Assembly (NCBI RefSeq): GCF_910592395.1
Contig: NC_088317.1
Coordinates: 12,278,001-12,342,000, forward strand
Length of the DNA stretch: 64,000 bases
Source: Lineus longissimus
Lineage: Eukaryota > Nemertea > Pilidiophora > Heteronemertea > Lineidae
Reading direction: 5' to 3'
Numbering within the stretch: the stretch's first letter is position 1; each line of letters starts with the position of its first letter. A program made the position numbers and the translations under genes. Under the pieces are notes generated by a model. That model saw only the letters and a list, made by a program, of their open reading frames with translations. It was not told the origin of the DNA and ran no database searches. Positions 35,362 to 45,483 of this stretch are shown here, piece after piece.

Positions 35362-36414
35362 GGTAGGTGATAAAGCTTGGAACCAGTGAAACCTTGAAAC
35401 CAGTGATAAACCTTGGAATCAGTCTTAAAAATGCATAAAAACATGAAATAAAGCCATTTGAACCTAAGGTGGTTACGAATCAATATTTGGAGCTTATTTT
35501 TACATGATCATATCGGAATTTGACGGTAGTTTAGAAATCAGTCGCATATCCGATTCAATAATCTATATTTTAGAACAACCCAGTCATACCTCGCCTCCAG
35601 TGTACATTACTGATCTCCCAAATATAGGCATGCACGTCACGACAAGCCCACCACACACCCATAATATGGACCAATCAGCGCTCCGCTTACTACGCCACCA
35701 CACGGGGCCTATTTGAACTACGGAGCTTTGTGATCATACAGGGTGATACAGAGAAGATTGACTACATCATGCAGTACCGGCTGGCACTTATCCGTAGAAA
35801 CGTAGAAGAAGGTTTATTACCAAAGGTTTAAGCCGGGTTTGGAGATGAAAAATGTGAATAAATTCCTTCGCTGTGAGCGATTTCGTACATATTCATGTAC
35901 ACATCGAGGGATGTAGAGATATTTTCGTGATGTAACCAGATCTGAGCGGACACATTTTTTAGGGATTCCCGTGTGCATGTTTGTCATATCTACTGAGCTT
36001 TATCAGAGCATTATATATACAAATGATTCTTCTAATAAAAACGTTTTATTTTAGTATATGGAATACAAAACAATCACAAAAGCTTACTTTTGCTTTCATC
36101 GAAGAGCAATAATTAGATATATGCAAATGGGCCCGTCATGAATATAAGTTGTTTTTTTAACGACAACAACACATTTCCAATGCATTCAATGATGACGTCA
36201 TCCTCCACAAAAAGGTTGATTCTGGAACAACTGGCAAATTGCTATCAATAAAGTCAGCTGGGACGAGATTGGCAGTTGGGAGGGTATAAATCGTGGAAGG
36301 AACGCGCCCGATTTCACGCGATACTTGCACAGTGATTCCACGGTTTAGTACTGACTATTCCAAGGTTTATCACTGGTTACATGGTTTCACTGATTCCAAG
36401 CTTTATCAACTACC
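35362..36414. mobile_element. TIR element A (1053 bp, 9-bp target duplication)
   Basis: Starts GGTAGGTGATAAAGCTTGG and ends with the complement of GGTAGTTGATAAAGCTTGG; the inverted similarity covers about 60 bp with repeated CCTTGGAA-CAGTGA units. Flanks ATCGGGGAG (35353-35361) and ATAGGGGAG (36415-36423) agree at 8 of 9 bases. Non-coding. Its sequence is present, inverted, in the larger element B at 41485-43554. Confidence 0.85.
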
Positions 36415-36423
36415 ATAGGGGAG

Positions 36424-37256
36424 AGCTACAAACAACCTCGGTGGCGGATTACGTTCCTTGTTATTGTTTGAAAACATAAAAATACGCTGCGTACATTCGT
36501 CATCTTCACCTAACCTGGCTTCGAAAAATGAGAAGAAAAAGCATAATTTGCAAGGCTTCAGATACCCAAAAATCTCGCCGTAACAAAACTGCCTTCACTG
36601 CCCTTTATAGTGACCCTGCTGTTGACGAAGTGAACTCAAAATGACGTGGCGGAATTCCGCGCGCTAGGAATTTATTGACCATTTGAGGGCGAAGATGAAC
36701 GAAAATCGTGTTTTTCTTATACCTACATGTAAGAGTAAAAACAAAATTAAAAGGTTGTCAAAATTTTTTAGAAGTATAGTTTACTTATTAAACAGGAGGA
36801 GAATAAGCCTATTGAAGTAAAAGCCGCCCACTCCTTTAACTCTGAGATTGTAAAATCGCATTATTTTAAGCACGCACAACTCCTGGCGGTCACGCACCTG
36901 TTACAAACCAATCAGCTCGCGAAAATAGTTTGAGATGAGTGCGTGGTCTCACCAATACCAGCTGAAAGGTAATTTCCATTAAAAATCTATATCTTCTTGA
37001 ATTATGAATTGGGTGTGTTTAAAATGAAGAAAATGTTGAAGTTTCAGTCAAATTGCTTACTTATGTGGTTTTTAGGCTCCATTTAACCCGTCGTAGTGAA
37101 AAACTGACCCGCGGGTTAAAAGCCGTCAAAAATCAACCCCTTAACTTCTGATCCCCCAAACCCTGAAATTATCATGCAAAACGTACAACGAAAATGTCAA
37201 GGTTTGACAGGCTAGGATAGGTCTATTTGGCTGTGAAAACGTTCCTCCTTGGGTAC
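36424..37256. other. No recognisable gene
   Basis: Intergenic, nothing seen beyond AT-rich sequence. Confidence 0.5.
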
Positions 37257-37860
37257 GTGGTAACGGAAGGGGGCATAGCTCACTCCCAGATGCTAATCTG
37301 CAGAATTGATTGAGGTGAAGAGACGTAGAGTAAGATATGCATGGCGGAAATCACCTACCATTTCATAGGTTTCCTGCTGTGATTCTAGGGCGGTTACATG
37401 CGTCATATTGGATTCGTTAATCTACTTTTAGATGACGTCATAGTTACAGCAACTAATGATATACCAGCAAGTCGGTGATTCGTCTAGGATGTTATACGTT
37501 TACGAGCGGGCCCTTTTGTTCCCAATGAAACGAGGTTGAGAAAGGGAGTGTGGCCTGGTCGGATTACTTAACGGGAGATCACATTCAACGTGATGGTGTG
37601 ACAGTAGCCCAACTTCTGAGAGTCAAATTTGACATAAACCTAATGTGTTATTTCTTTCAAGTCCGGCATTCAGAATTCACATCAAAGCTACCTGTCTTAT
37701 TGTCATCGATGTTAAATTTGTACCCGAGTCAAATGCGACTAAATGTCAGGATTGAGGTTTAAAGTATCGCATTGTGTTTTTTTTCCAATGAAAAGCTTAG
37801 AACTAGCGTCTTAACATTTACTGTGCGCTCTCAATGGTTTTGCCCCCTTCCGTTGCTAAC
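37257..37860. mobile_element. Possible short-TIR element
   Basis: AACGGAAGGGGGCA occurs at about 37262 and inverted at about 37841-37854, with weaker similarity outward (GTGGT/GTTAGC). No target duplication was found, so element status is tentative. Confidence 0.3.
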
Positions 37861-38254
37861 CTCTTTGTGTAAGAGTCATTCGGTGAATTAGCTTCCCTTA
37901 GATATGACTGCGATGAGTAAGAAATACATGAAGCCATGAACGAAAACGAGTTCAAAAGTTATAATGTTGCAATTTCGAAGGCGTTCATCATACCGATAAA
38001 CACTAAGAGTTATTGGGAGTATCAGAAAGGCAAAAATGTCCAACATGTCCGAGGTTTCCTGAACTCAGATAGTTATATTTATCACCATGACAAACAAGAC
38101 AATACCATAGTTAGGTCTAAACGCCCTATTAACATAAAAGTGATAAAATACCGGTCAGCACATTTTGCTATAATATTGCGAAATCCCGTATAATGACTGT
38201 GTTGATAACGACAGTTGCAACCAGAAGTCGGGTATAGTTGCGTTATGTTAAAGG

Positions 38255-38417
38255 AATTGATACCGAACTGGAGGTATTGGTTGTCTCACCGAAAAACCGC
38301 GAGGGTGGAGCTAAAATGAAGACCAAAACTGAGGCAGAGCCGAGGTTTTGGCCAACATTTTTGCTCCAGCCGAGCGGATTTGGTGAGACAATCACTACCA
38401 ACAGTGAGGTATCAATT
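38255..38417. repeat. Hairpin element, 163 bp
   Basis: AATTGATACC at 38255 pairs with GGTATCAATT ending at 38417, and pairing continues through TTGTCTCACC and GGTGGAGC-AAAATG motifs to a short loop. It is related to the hairpin at 41362-43606, which shares the TGGAGCTAAAAT core and ends in AATTGAACCC. Confidence 0.65.
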
Positions 38418-38419
38418 TC

Positions 38420-39170
38420 TCATCTAAAACATCTTAAATTAAATATCCAATTCATTGTAATTTGGTTTTAAATGCTTTTTGACTGCTTCGATAATTTGCA
38501 CCAACACAATTCAAACGAGGCTTCGTTGGCGCATAGTGCATTGTAGAGTGTGGTTCACTGTAAAGTGTGGTTCTTTCTAAATCCAGGTGTTGTAGAATTT
38601 ATGACCATGGAGCCAATTCTCAGGTCTAGCTGCCATGCCGATGCTCAATGGCTGCCATGCTTGACGCAAGGACCCAACGCGCCGCGTAGCGGCAAAATAC
38701 CAAACCTTGCGAAACATTTATAACGGGTCACCGTGATCTCATTATGGACTTATAGCGCGATTATGGGGTTGTAACTATTTTGCTGTATATTGTCACGAGG
38801 AAAGGAAAGCACGCGCACTAACGCCAACCTTTTTATGTAAAGTAATAATTAGAAGGTATATACTTCAGGAAATGTTGACAAATAATCATTCCTTATCGTC
38901 TTTTGAAAGCATTTTTAATTGTAAAAAGTATATGCCTACGTCACAGAGTCTCTGCAATGGTAATTTTTATCACAGTAGTCTCGCGCAGCCAGACCTTCTT
39001 CACTTATTAGTCTGGCGCAAGCCAGGCGTTCTTTGTACCAGACGTTTTCCACCACAATGTATCTGGGCCGAAGAAACCCTGCGCAAGATAACCTCGAGCT
39101 GGGGCTTAGAATAGATTATGCTAATGAGCATACTTCTTCATTGAGTTTTCCCAGAATGGTGCGTATCGCG
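38420..39170. other. No recognisable gene
   Basis: Intergenic; the frame at 38872-39114 is unsupported. Confidence 0.5.
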
Positions 39171-39226
39171 CTAAGCTACTTAGCCTAATACCATTAGGCT
39201 AAGCTACTTAGCCTAATACCATTAGG
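39171..39226. repeat. 28-bp tandem duplication
   Basis: Two identical copies of a 28-bp unit (39171-39198 and 39199-39226) that itself contains the hairpin GGCTAAGCTACTTAGCC. Confidence 0.85.
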
Positions 39227-39530
39227 CCCCGCGTGGTGGCGCTGAGGCGGCTGCTGTAATCAAGAGAGTGGTTGAGTTACTCTAGAAGCTACTTGGTCAA
39301 ATGACGGACTTAACCAAAATTGCTTACATTTTCGCATTGCTACAATGAAAGACCTAATACTGAAATCACATGTCTGTGTGCCTAGTCTCTCTTAAAGCAC
39401 AGTCAACAGACACCACTATACCCCCTCACACTCAGAAACCACAAATGCCCACCCCTTCCTGCTACCTTAATACTTCTGGATGCTGAATAGTTAAAGCTCC
39501 GATTGTTTATCAAATAAGCCTGATTTACTA

Positions 39531-39610
39531 GTGTCCGAGGTCTCTGCCTTCCAAACAGGGATCATCAGATGTCGCGGTTTCAAATCCCCAGCGTAACCAG
39601 AAAAAGATTT
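39531..39610 (+). pseudogene. tRNA-like sequence (possible tRNA-Leu or SINE relic)
   Basis: TGTCCGAGGTCT resembles a Leu-type A box lacking two bases, and GTTTCAAATCC (39577-39587) matches 9 of 11 positions of the standard B box GGTTCRANNCC region. CCAAACAGG in between could be an anticodon arm with CAA. The arms do not fold cleanly, so it is a pseudogene or the head of a tRNA-derived SINE at best. Confidence 0.25.
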
Positions 39611-39750
39611 TCTCTCGATCCTCTAATAAATTACTTCCAAAAATGACACCAGAAGGAGTTTTTAAGATGAAAGGTTTTCCCCGCATTTAAAAATAGAAAT
39701 CCTAACGTGGTTCGATTATTCATGCCGCGCTTCCCCTGGCACCCGTCTTA

Positions 39751-40440
39751 GGCTTACTGGACTTTGCGCAATATTTCGCCAAAAAAGTATTCTACGCAAC
39801 GGTCCCTAGGTGACTTTTCCTATTCATAATACACAGCCTGTCCATCCTTGATCGTGGTTACATGGGGAGTAATCGTTGTAAAATCAGGCCAAACGCAAAT
39901 ACAGTTAACCCGGGTACCACTATGTTTACGATGCGAACAAGCCGTGTACGTCATTATCAGCATTTTGTTCATTGAACATTTGCGGGTACAGCGTCACAGG
40001 GGGCAGCATTGAACGGTAACAGGTTCACATCATATTCAGACAACGGCTTGTAACGGCCATACAGGAAATGATTCGTATCAAAAACCGACGATCAAAACTA
40101 TTCGCTTGCTGAGAGTATACATTACGCGCATACATTACATTCACACATTTGAGCTTCCAAGCTTTGAGGAATAACATGTCGTGCGAATTTGGCATGTAAT
40201 TTTGGTGATTTACGTGAGTACATTTTTAACCCCGAAAAGTGTGAAGTGAAGTTATGCTTTTATTTAGTAAAAATCGGTAGGCATGTCCAACAAGACATGT
40301 GTCTCAGCTGCCTGGGTGGATGTGGGTCATCACTCACTGGTGACTGACACCATGTATCGAACTTGACGTACCGGGGTAAAACATAATGGTCGCTCCCCCA
40401 TTTCGCTCGTTTCGTTTCGTTGCGCAAAGTCCAGTAAGCC
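39751..40440. mobile_element. TIR element copy 1 (690 bp, perfect 9-bp duplication)
   Basis: Both ends are GGCTTACTGGACTTTGCGCA in inverted orientation (21-bp TIR). Flanked by CCCGTCTTA on both sides (39742-39750 and 40441-40449). Non-coding. Copy 2 starts 36 bp further right in the same orientation and is nearly identical. Confidence 0.92.
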
Positions 40441-40476
40441 CCCGTCTTAGACTTTTAAAGGTGTGCACAATAGAGG

Positions 40477-41169
40477 GGCTTACTGGACTTTGCGCAATAT
40501 TTCGCCAAAAAAGTATTCTACGCAACGGTCCCTAGGTGACTTTTCCTATTCATAATACACAGCTTGTCCATCCTAGATCGTGGTTACATGGGGAGTAATC
40601 GTTGTAAAATTAGGCCAAACGCAAAGACAGTTAACCCGGGTACCACTATGTTTACGATGCGAACAAGCCGTGTAAGTAATTATCAGCATTTAGTTCATTG
40701 AACATTTGCTGGTACAGCGTCACAGGGAGCAGCATTGAACGGTAAACAGGTTCACATCATATTCAGACAACGGCTTGTAACGGCCATACAGGAAATGATT
40801 CGTATCAAAAACCGACGATCAAAACTATTCGCTTGCTGAGAGTATACATTACGCGCATACATTACGTTCAGACATTTGAGCTTCCAAGCTTTGAGAAATA
40901 ACAGGTCATGTGCGAATTTGGCATGTAATTTTGGTGATTTACGTGAGTACATTTTCAACCCCGAAAAGTGTGAAGTGAAGTTATGCTTTTATTTAGTAAA
41001 AATCGGTAGGCATGTCCAACAAGACATGTGTCTCAGCTGCCTGGGTGGATGTGGGTCATCACTCACTGGTGACTGACACCATGTATCGAACTTGACGTAC
41101 CGGGGTAAAACATAATGGTCGCTCCCCCATTTCGCTCGTTTCGTTTCGTTGCGCAAAGTCCAGTAAGCC
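40477..41169. mobile_element. TIR element copy 2 (693 bp, perfect 9-bp duplication)
   Basis: Same 21-bp TIR and almost the same interior as copy 1, with a few substitutions and short indels. Flanked by CAATAGAGG (40468-40476 and 41170-41178), a different target from copy 1, so it is an independent insertion and not a segmental duplication. Confidence 0.92.
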
Positions 41170-41220
41170 CAATAGAGGCGACTCAGCGAGCGATGTCGTG
41201 CCAGACCGGATATACTATAG

Positions 41221-41356
41221 ATCCATGCACTTGATTGGGACCAACGTTTACATGACGTAGTGTTGGCCGTCGTCACGTCACCATGCATTTTACATTACTG
41301 TAACGTGACGAGACGCGACGTTTTCGTAAACGTTGGTCCCAATCAAGTGCATGGAT
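41221..41356. mobile_element. Hairpin MITE, 136 bp
   Basis: ATCCATGCACTTGATTGGGA at 41221 and its complement ending at 41356; the arms continue through CCAACGTTTAC. The loop region contains CGTCACGTCA. TA lies within two bases of each end. Non-coding. Confidence 0.75.
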
Positions 41357-41655
41357 TAAGGAATTGAACCCGAGGCGGAGGACCTTGGTTGAGTTACCAA
41401 GACACTCGAGGGTGGAGCTAAAATACAGTCCAAACCCGAGCCGACAGGCGAGGGTTTGGACGAAATTTTAGCTCCACCCGAGAGGGTAGTTGATAAAGTA
41501 TGGAATTAGTGAAACCTTGGAAACACTGATAAACCTTGGAATATTCAATGTAAACCATGGAATCACTGTGCAAATAGCGCGGGAAATCGGGCGCGTTCCT
41601 TCCACGATTTATACCCTCCCAACTGACAGTCTCGTCCCAGCTGACTTTATTGATA

Positions 41656-42715
41656 AGCCCCCCTTTAGGAGGGGCTCTTAAGATACACGTGTGTGTGGGA
41701 GTATATACTGATTTGATGAGAAATAAAGAGAGTAAATATTGTATATCCTACAAACAATTTTTTTTGGTATTTTTCTGAATTAACTCCGTTGAGTTTACCG
41801 ATTTCTCCGCGATCTTCCGGTGGTGGTTGCTATCCCATTGGTTGAAATTAATTTAAATCTTCATGGGAATTCGCTACATCATATGCCTAAGAAATTGGCC
41901 AATTATATTAATATTTTTATCAGAGAAATATCCGTCCTAAATAATGACAGAAAAGGGTGGTTTATTTCAATTTTGTGTCGACATGATCGAGGTCACGTGA
42001 CATAAAAACAAAACAATCGCACACACCCGTCCAAAAAAGGCACTTTAAGAAAAACAAATACGTTTTTCCAGCTTAAAACCACACTGACGACTAAGTTATA
42101 TTGGTCTACTGCCCAAATCTGAAGTATCAAATTGAATCACAAACTAGAACTAGCTCTATTTAGCTATAGTTGCGTGAAAAATTCGGGTGAGCGACGTACA
42201 TTCTGTACCCTAGCGGCCAATAATTAAACTACTTTCAGCCGTCTGCTCCGGTCTCGTTAGGGAGTTTTTCCCAAATGTACGCGATGATGACGTGCCCCAT
42301 TAACAGGACGTAACATCTATTTTAAAATGCGTTTCGAAAGTGAATGCGTGAGGACAACCCATTTGTGTCGTATATCACTGGAAACGCCCGATTCCCGTGA
42401 ATAAGGTCAATCACAATGTATTACATTACCATAACAAAAATGTGTCGGAAGGAACTATATGGATGGTCCCATCGCACCCCCCCTCCAGCAGTATGACACA
42501 GAAGGGCTAGTTGACTGTCCACCGGGGGGGTTTGGGGGGAGCTTCCCCCCAACGCACTGGTAAAAACCTATGTCGACGGAGGGGGGTTTGGGGGGTGTCC
42601 CCCCATTGTAACAGCTGTAGTTGTTAGAGCTTGCACTTAACATATGCTCGTAGGGGGGTTCGGGGGAGCTCCCCCGACCTAAAGGGGGGCTCACTAAGTT
42701 CTTGACTTTACATAT
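41656..42715. mobile_element. TA-target insertion inside element B (1060 bp)
   Basis: Element A preserves the empty site (GATAGCAATTTGCC on this strand). In B the same text is split after GATA (41655) and resumes with TAGCAATTTGCC at 42716, so the insertion duplicated TA. Its ends (AGCCCCCCTTTAGG on the left, GTAAAGTCAAGAACTTAGTG near the right on the complement) are not inverted repeats, but a CCCCCCTTTAGG box lies close to both. The right-hand 300 bp is the G/C-hairpin region that also occurs at 15339. Confidence 0.75.
42519..42692. repeat. Three G/C-rich hairpin units
   Basis: Three similar units of the type G6-7 TTYGGGGG, short loop, C5-6 occur at about 42523-42552, 42580-42605 and 42653-42677, for example GGGGGAGCTCCCCC. 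Each can form a perfect short stem-loop and each strand carries adjacent G-runs able to form quadruplexes. The Pro/Gly-rich minus-strand frame here (42455-42775) is a by-product. Confidence 0.75.
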
Positions 42716-43713
42716 TAGCAATTTGCCAGTTAGTTCAGAAGCCAACATTTTTAATGTGGAGGATGACGTCATCAATTGGCAATGCGCTGTGGTCGTTAAA
42801 ATATTTTATTTCTCTTCAATGGAAGCAAAAATTAGTTTTTATGATTGTTTTGTATTCCATAGACGATAAAGTATCATGCTCGGTACTAGATGCACGAGAT
42901 CATAGGACAAACACACACGTGAATAAAAAAACCGCTTAGAACTGGTGACGTCACAAAGATCTCTGCATCCCTCGATGCGTACTGGAAGATGTAAGAAATC
43001 GCTCACGGCGAAGGAAATTTTCATCCGCAAACTTCGGTAATAAACATACATGACTAGGCTTCTTTTATTCATCGTTTGTTATAAAATATCAGTCAATCAT
43101 AGACAATTAAGCCTAGACATAGTCGTCAACCTTATCCATGCATAATGCATGACAGGCCCCCAATTTTCTCTGTATCACCCTGTATGAACAGACCGATCCG
43201 TAGTTCAAATAGGCCCCGCGTGGTGGTGGCGTATTTATAAGCGGAGCGCTATTGGTTCATATTATGGGTGTGTGGTGGGCGTGTCTTCCCATATTTGGGA
43301 GATCAGTACTGTACACTGGAGGCGAGGTACAACTCGGTTGTTCTTAAATATAGACTATTGAATCGGATATGCGACAGATTTCTAAATTACCATAAAATTC
43401 CGATCTGATCATGTAAGAATAAGCTCCAAATGTTGATTCGTAACCACGTTAGGTTCGAATGGCATTATTTCATGTTTTTATGCATTTTTAGGACTGATTC
43501 CAAGGTTTATCACTGGTTCCAAGGTTTCACTGATTCCAAGCTTTATCAACTACCACCCGAGAGTGTCTTGGTAACTCAACCAAGGTCCGAAGCCGAGGGT
43601 TCAATTTCTATTCTAAAATACCTCAAACTTAAAAAGATAGGCCACGAAAATAACTTGAATATGTGCGAATTTGGCAAATTCCATCCATCGCCGGCCCGGC
43701 CGGAGCGCCGGTA

Positions 43714-44649
43714 GCGAAATTTTTTTCTGCAGGATACTTCTGCCATAGTGTACATCTGACAGCCAATCAGAATTCAAGGCAAGCACGTGTCTTTGTTGAC
43801 ATCATCTTTCCACATGGCGCAATAATGTCAACAATGCCACGTGTTCTGATAATCTTGGAAAGAACAAGTTAGCAAATGGTTAGAGGAGTATATTAGCTAA
43901 AATATATTTATTTGTAGTATCTTAACATGTATTTTCATTGTCGAGTGGACTGTATTTATTGGACTTGTCTGTTAAAGGCGCACTGTGCTCGGCAAAATAG
44001 CCGAGGTTGAATGTTTATCTGTCAACCGTGTAACTAGTTCTGCTGTATATGCATAGGTGGCGCCACCATTCAATTTATTTTGTTTGCTTGTCAAAATGTG
44101 TTTTATACAATGGCCCTTCAACAATGTTCAAACTACCAAAATAGGCCTGATACCTTCAACAGCAGACATCGGATACACTGTCCCTTTAATAATTATCAAC
44201 ATTGGCAACACTGTCAGTGTCACTGCCCCTTAAAATTTCACAAATCGCGAGACATCGGATACACTGTCCCTTTAATAATTATCAACATTGGCAACACTGT
44301 CAGTGTCACTGCCCCTTAAAATTTCACAAATCAATGCATGCGCTGCAATGTAGCGATCAGATCAGCTGATGCCTCTTTTGTACGCATTATATCATCAATT
44401 TTACAATGAATCTGTGCAATTCATTCCTAAACACTACGACACAAACCTTGAGTTGAGCATAATTGGGGTGAGACAATGAACTATTGTCACATTCACAGTT
44501 GAAGTGGCACTCGGCATGCGACTCGGTATCGTCCATTGTATTTGCATTATCATGCATAAATAAACAGTGTGACGTCAAAGATCGCGCCAATTGTGATTGG
44601 CTGTCAGATGTACACTGTGGCAGAAGTATCCTGCAGAAAAAAATTTCGC
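43714..44649. mobile_element. TIR element C (936 bp, perfect 9-bp duplication)
   Basis: GCGAAATTTTTTTCTGCAGG starts a TIR of about 60 bp (43714-43773, inverted at 44590-44649). Flanked by GCGCCGGTA at 43705-43713 and 44650-44658. Unrelated to A/B and to the 690-bp element. It contains an 86-bp tandem duplication at 44164-44333. Confidence 0.9.
44164..44333. repeat. 86-bp tandem duplication in element C
   Basis: Two virtually identical units, starting AGACATCGG at 44164 and 44250. Each contains the palindrome ACACTGTCAGTGT. Confidence 0.85.
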
Positions 44650-44658
44650 GCGCCGGTA

Positions 44659-45474
44659 GCGCCATTGTTTACATTATGTTACGGCAACGTTACAGAAAAT
44701 GAGACATGTACATTTTGTACAGCGCGCATAGGAAGTCCGCATCGGCTCGCTCAAGTGATGCTAAAATCCGCGCAAATGGGCTATTTGGAGCGTTTTTCTC
44801 GGCAAATATGTGTAGTGCTCATTAAAAAACTTAGGGTGGTTGATGCTTCCTTGACTGATTTGTGTTTGAAGCAGTGTTTTGAGAGCCTCAAACTTCTGAA
44901 GTGAGCTGAAATTCCATTGACGTGACGTGTGCATGGTTCCACATTTTAGTGCAACCCGAGGGAACTTTGGTAGAGCACCTTGGTTGCGTGTCCAAAACAC
45001 TCCGCTCTCAGAACGAGGCTTATGCATTTTCCATTTAAAAGTTGACTTTACGGTACCAAGGTATTTTAGAATCTATAGTAACCACATTCTCCTTGGCAAA
45101 GTTTACGATTTTGGCGGTTTTCAGTCTCAAGTCAGGCATCCAACCGTTATATTGCACTTGCTCCAATTCATCAACCACACTTTTCGTCAACATACCTTCA
45201 TTCTTTTATAATATTTCTGCGAGGAGCAAATCTTCGACATGAACAGATTTTCTCACGTCAATACATTTTGTCCCCATCTTGTTGCAAAAACACGTGACTC
45301 TCAAGAATGGTCAACAAGAGGGTTACTTCGACCAGGTGTCACAAGCACTGGTTGTGACGTCTCATGTGTAGACGAAACTGTCGCGCTCACAGCGCAAGCA
45401 ATCAAACGCGCTAACACTTGGCTTACAAAACCCATCATTTGTTCTTCTTCGCCTGTCCCTAGCAGAGAAGGTCG
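44659..45474. other. No recognisable gene
   Basis: Intergenic; the open frames 44569-44904 and 44927-45211 have no recognisable domain. Confidence 0.45.
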
Positions 45475-45483
45475 CCAAAATGA

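Larger units (their letters stand above)
41485..43554. mobile_element. TIR element B (2070 bp, perfect 9-bp duplication)
   Basis: TIR GGTAGTTGATAAAG with about 58 bp of inverted similarity. Flanked by ACCCGAGAG at 41476-41484 and 43555-43563. Both ends match element A in inverse orientation (B left = A right; B right, about 43140-43554, = A left). B is about 1 kb longer because of the TA-flanked insertion at 41656-42715. It has no transposase gene. It lies inside the hairpin at 41362-43606. Confidence 0.9.
41362..43606. repeat. Older hairpin element split by element B
   Basis: AATTGAACCC at 41362 and GGGTTCAATT ending at 43606 are the ends of a hairpin whose arms read through CCTTGGTTGAGTTACCAAG and GGTGGAGCTAAAAT. 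Its right arm is interrupted between 41484 and 43555 by element B; removing B and one copy of its 9-bp target restores a single palindrome of about 170 bp, a relative of 38255-38417. Confidence 0.75.

Noticed and set aside
37257-37860. Membership of the short-TIR pair in the 9-bp-duplication group
   Set aside because: Flanking 9-mers do not match at any boundary tried.
39751-41169. Simple segmental tandem duplication
   Set aside because: Each copy has its own distinct 9-bp target duplication, so they are separate insertions.
42455-42775. 106-codon Pro/Gly-rich minus-strand frame
   Set aside because: Produced by the G/C-rich hairpin units.
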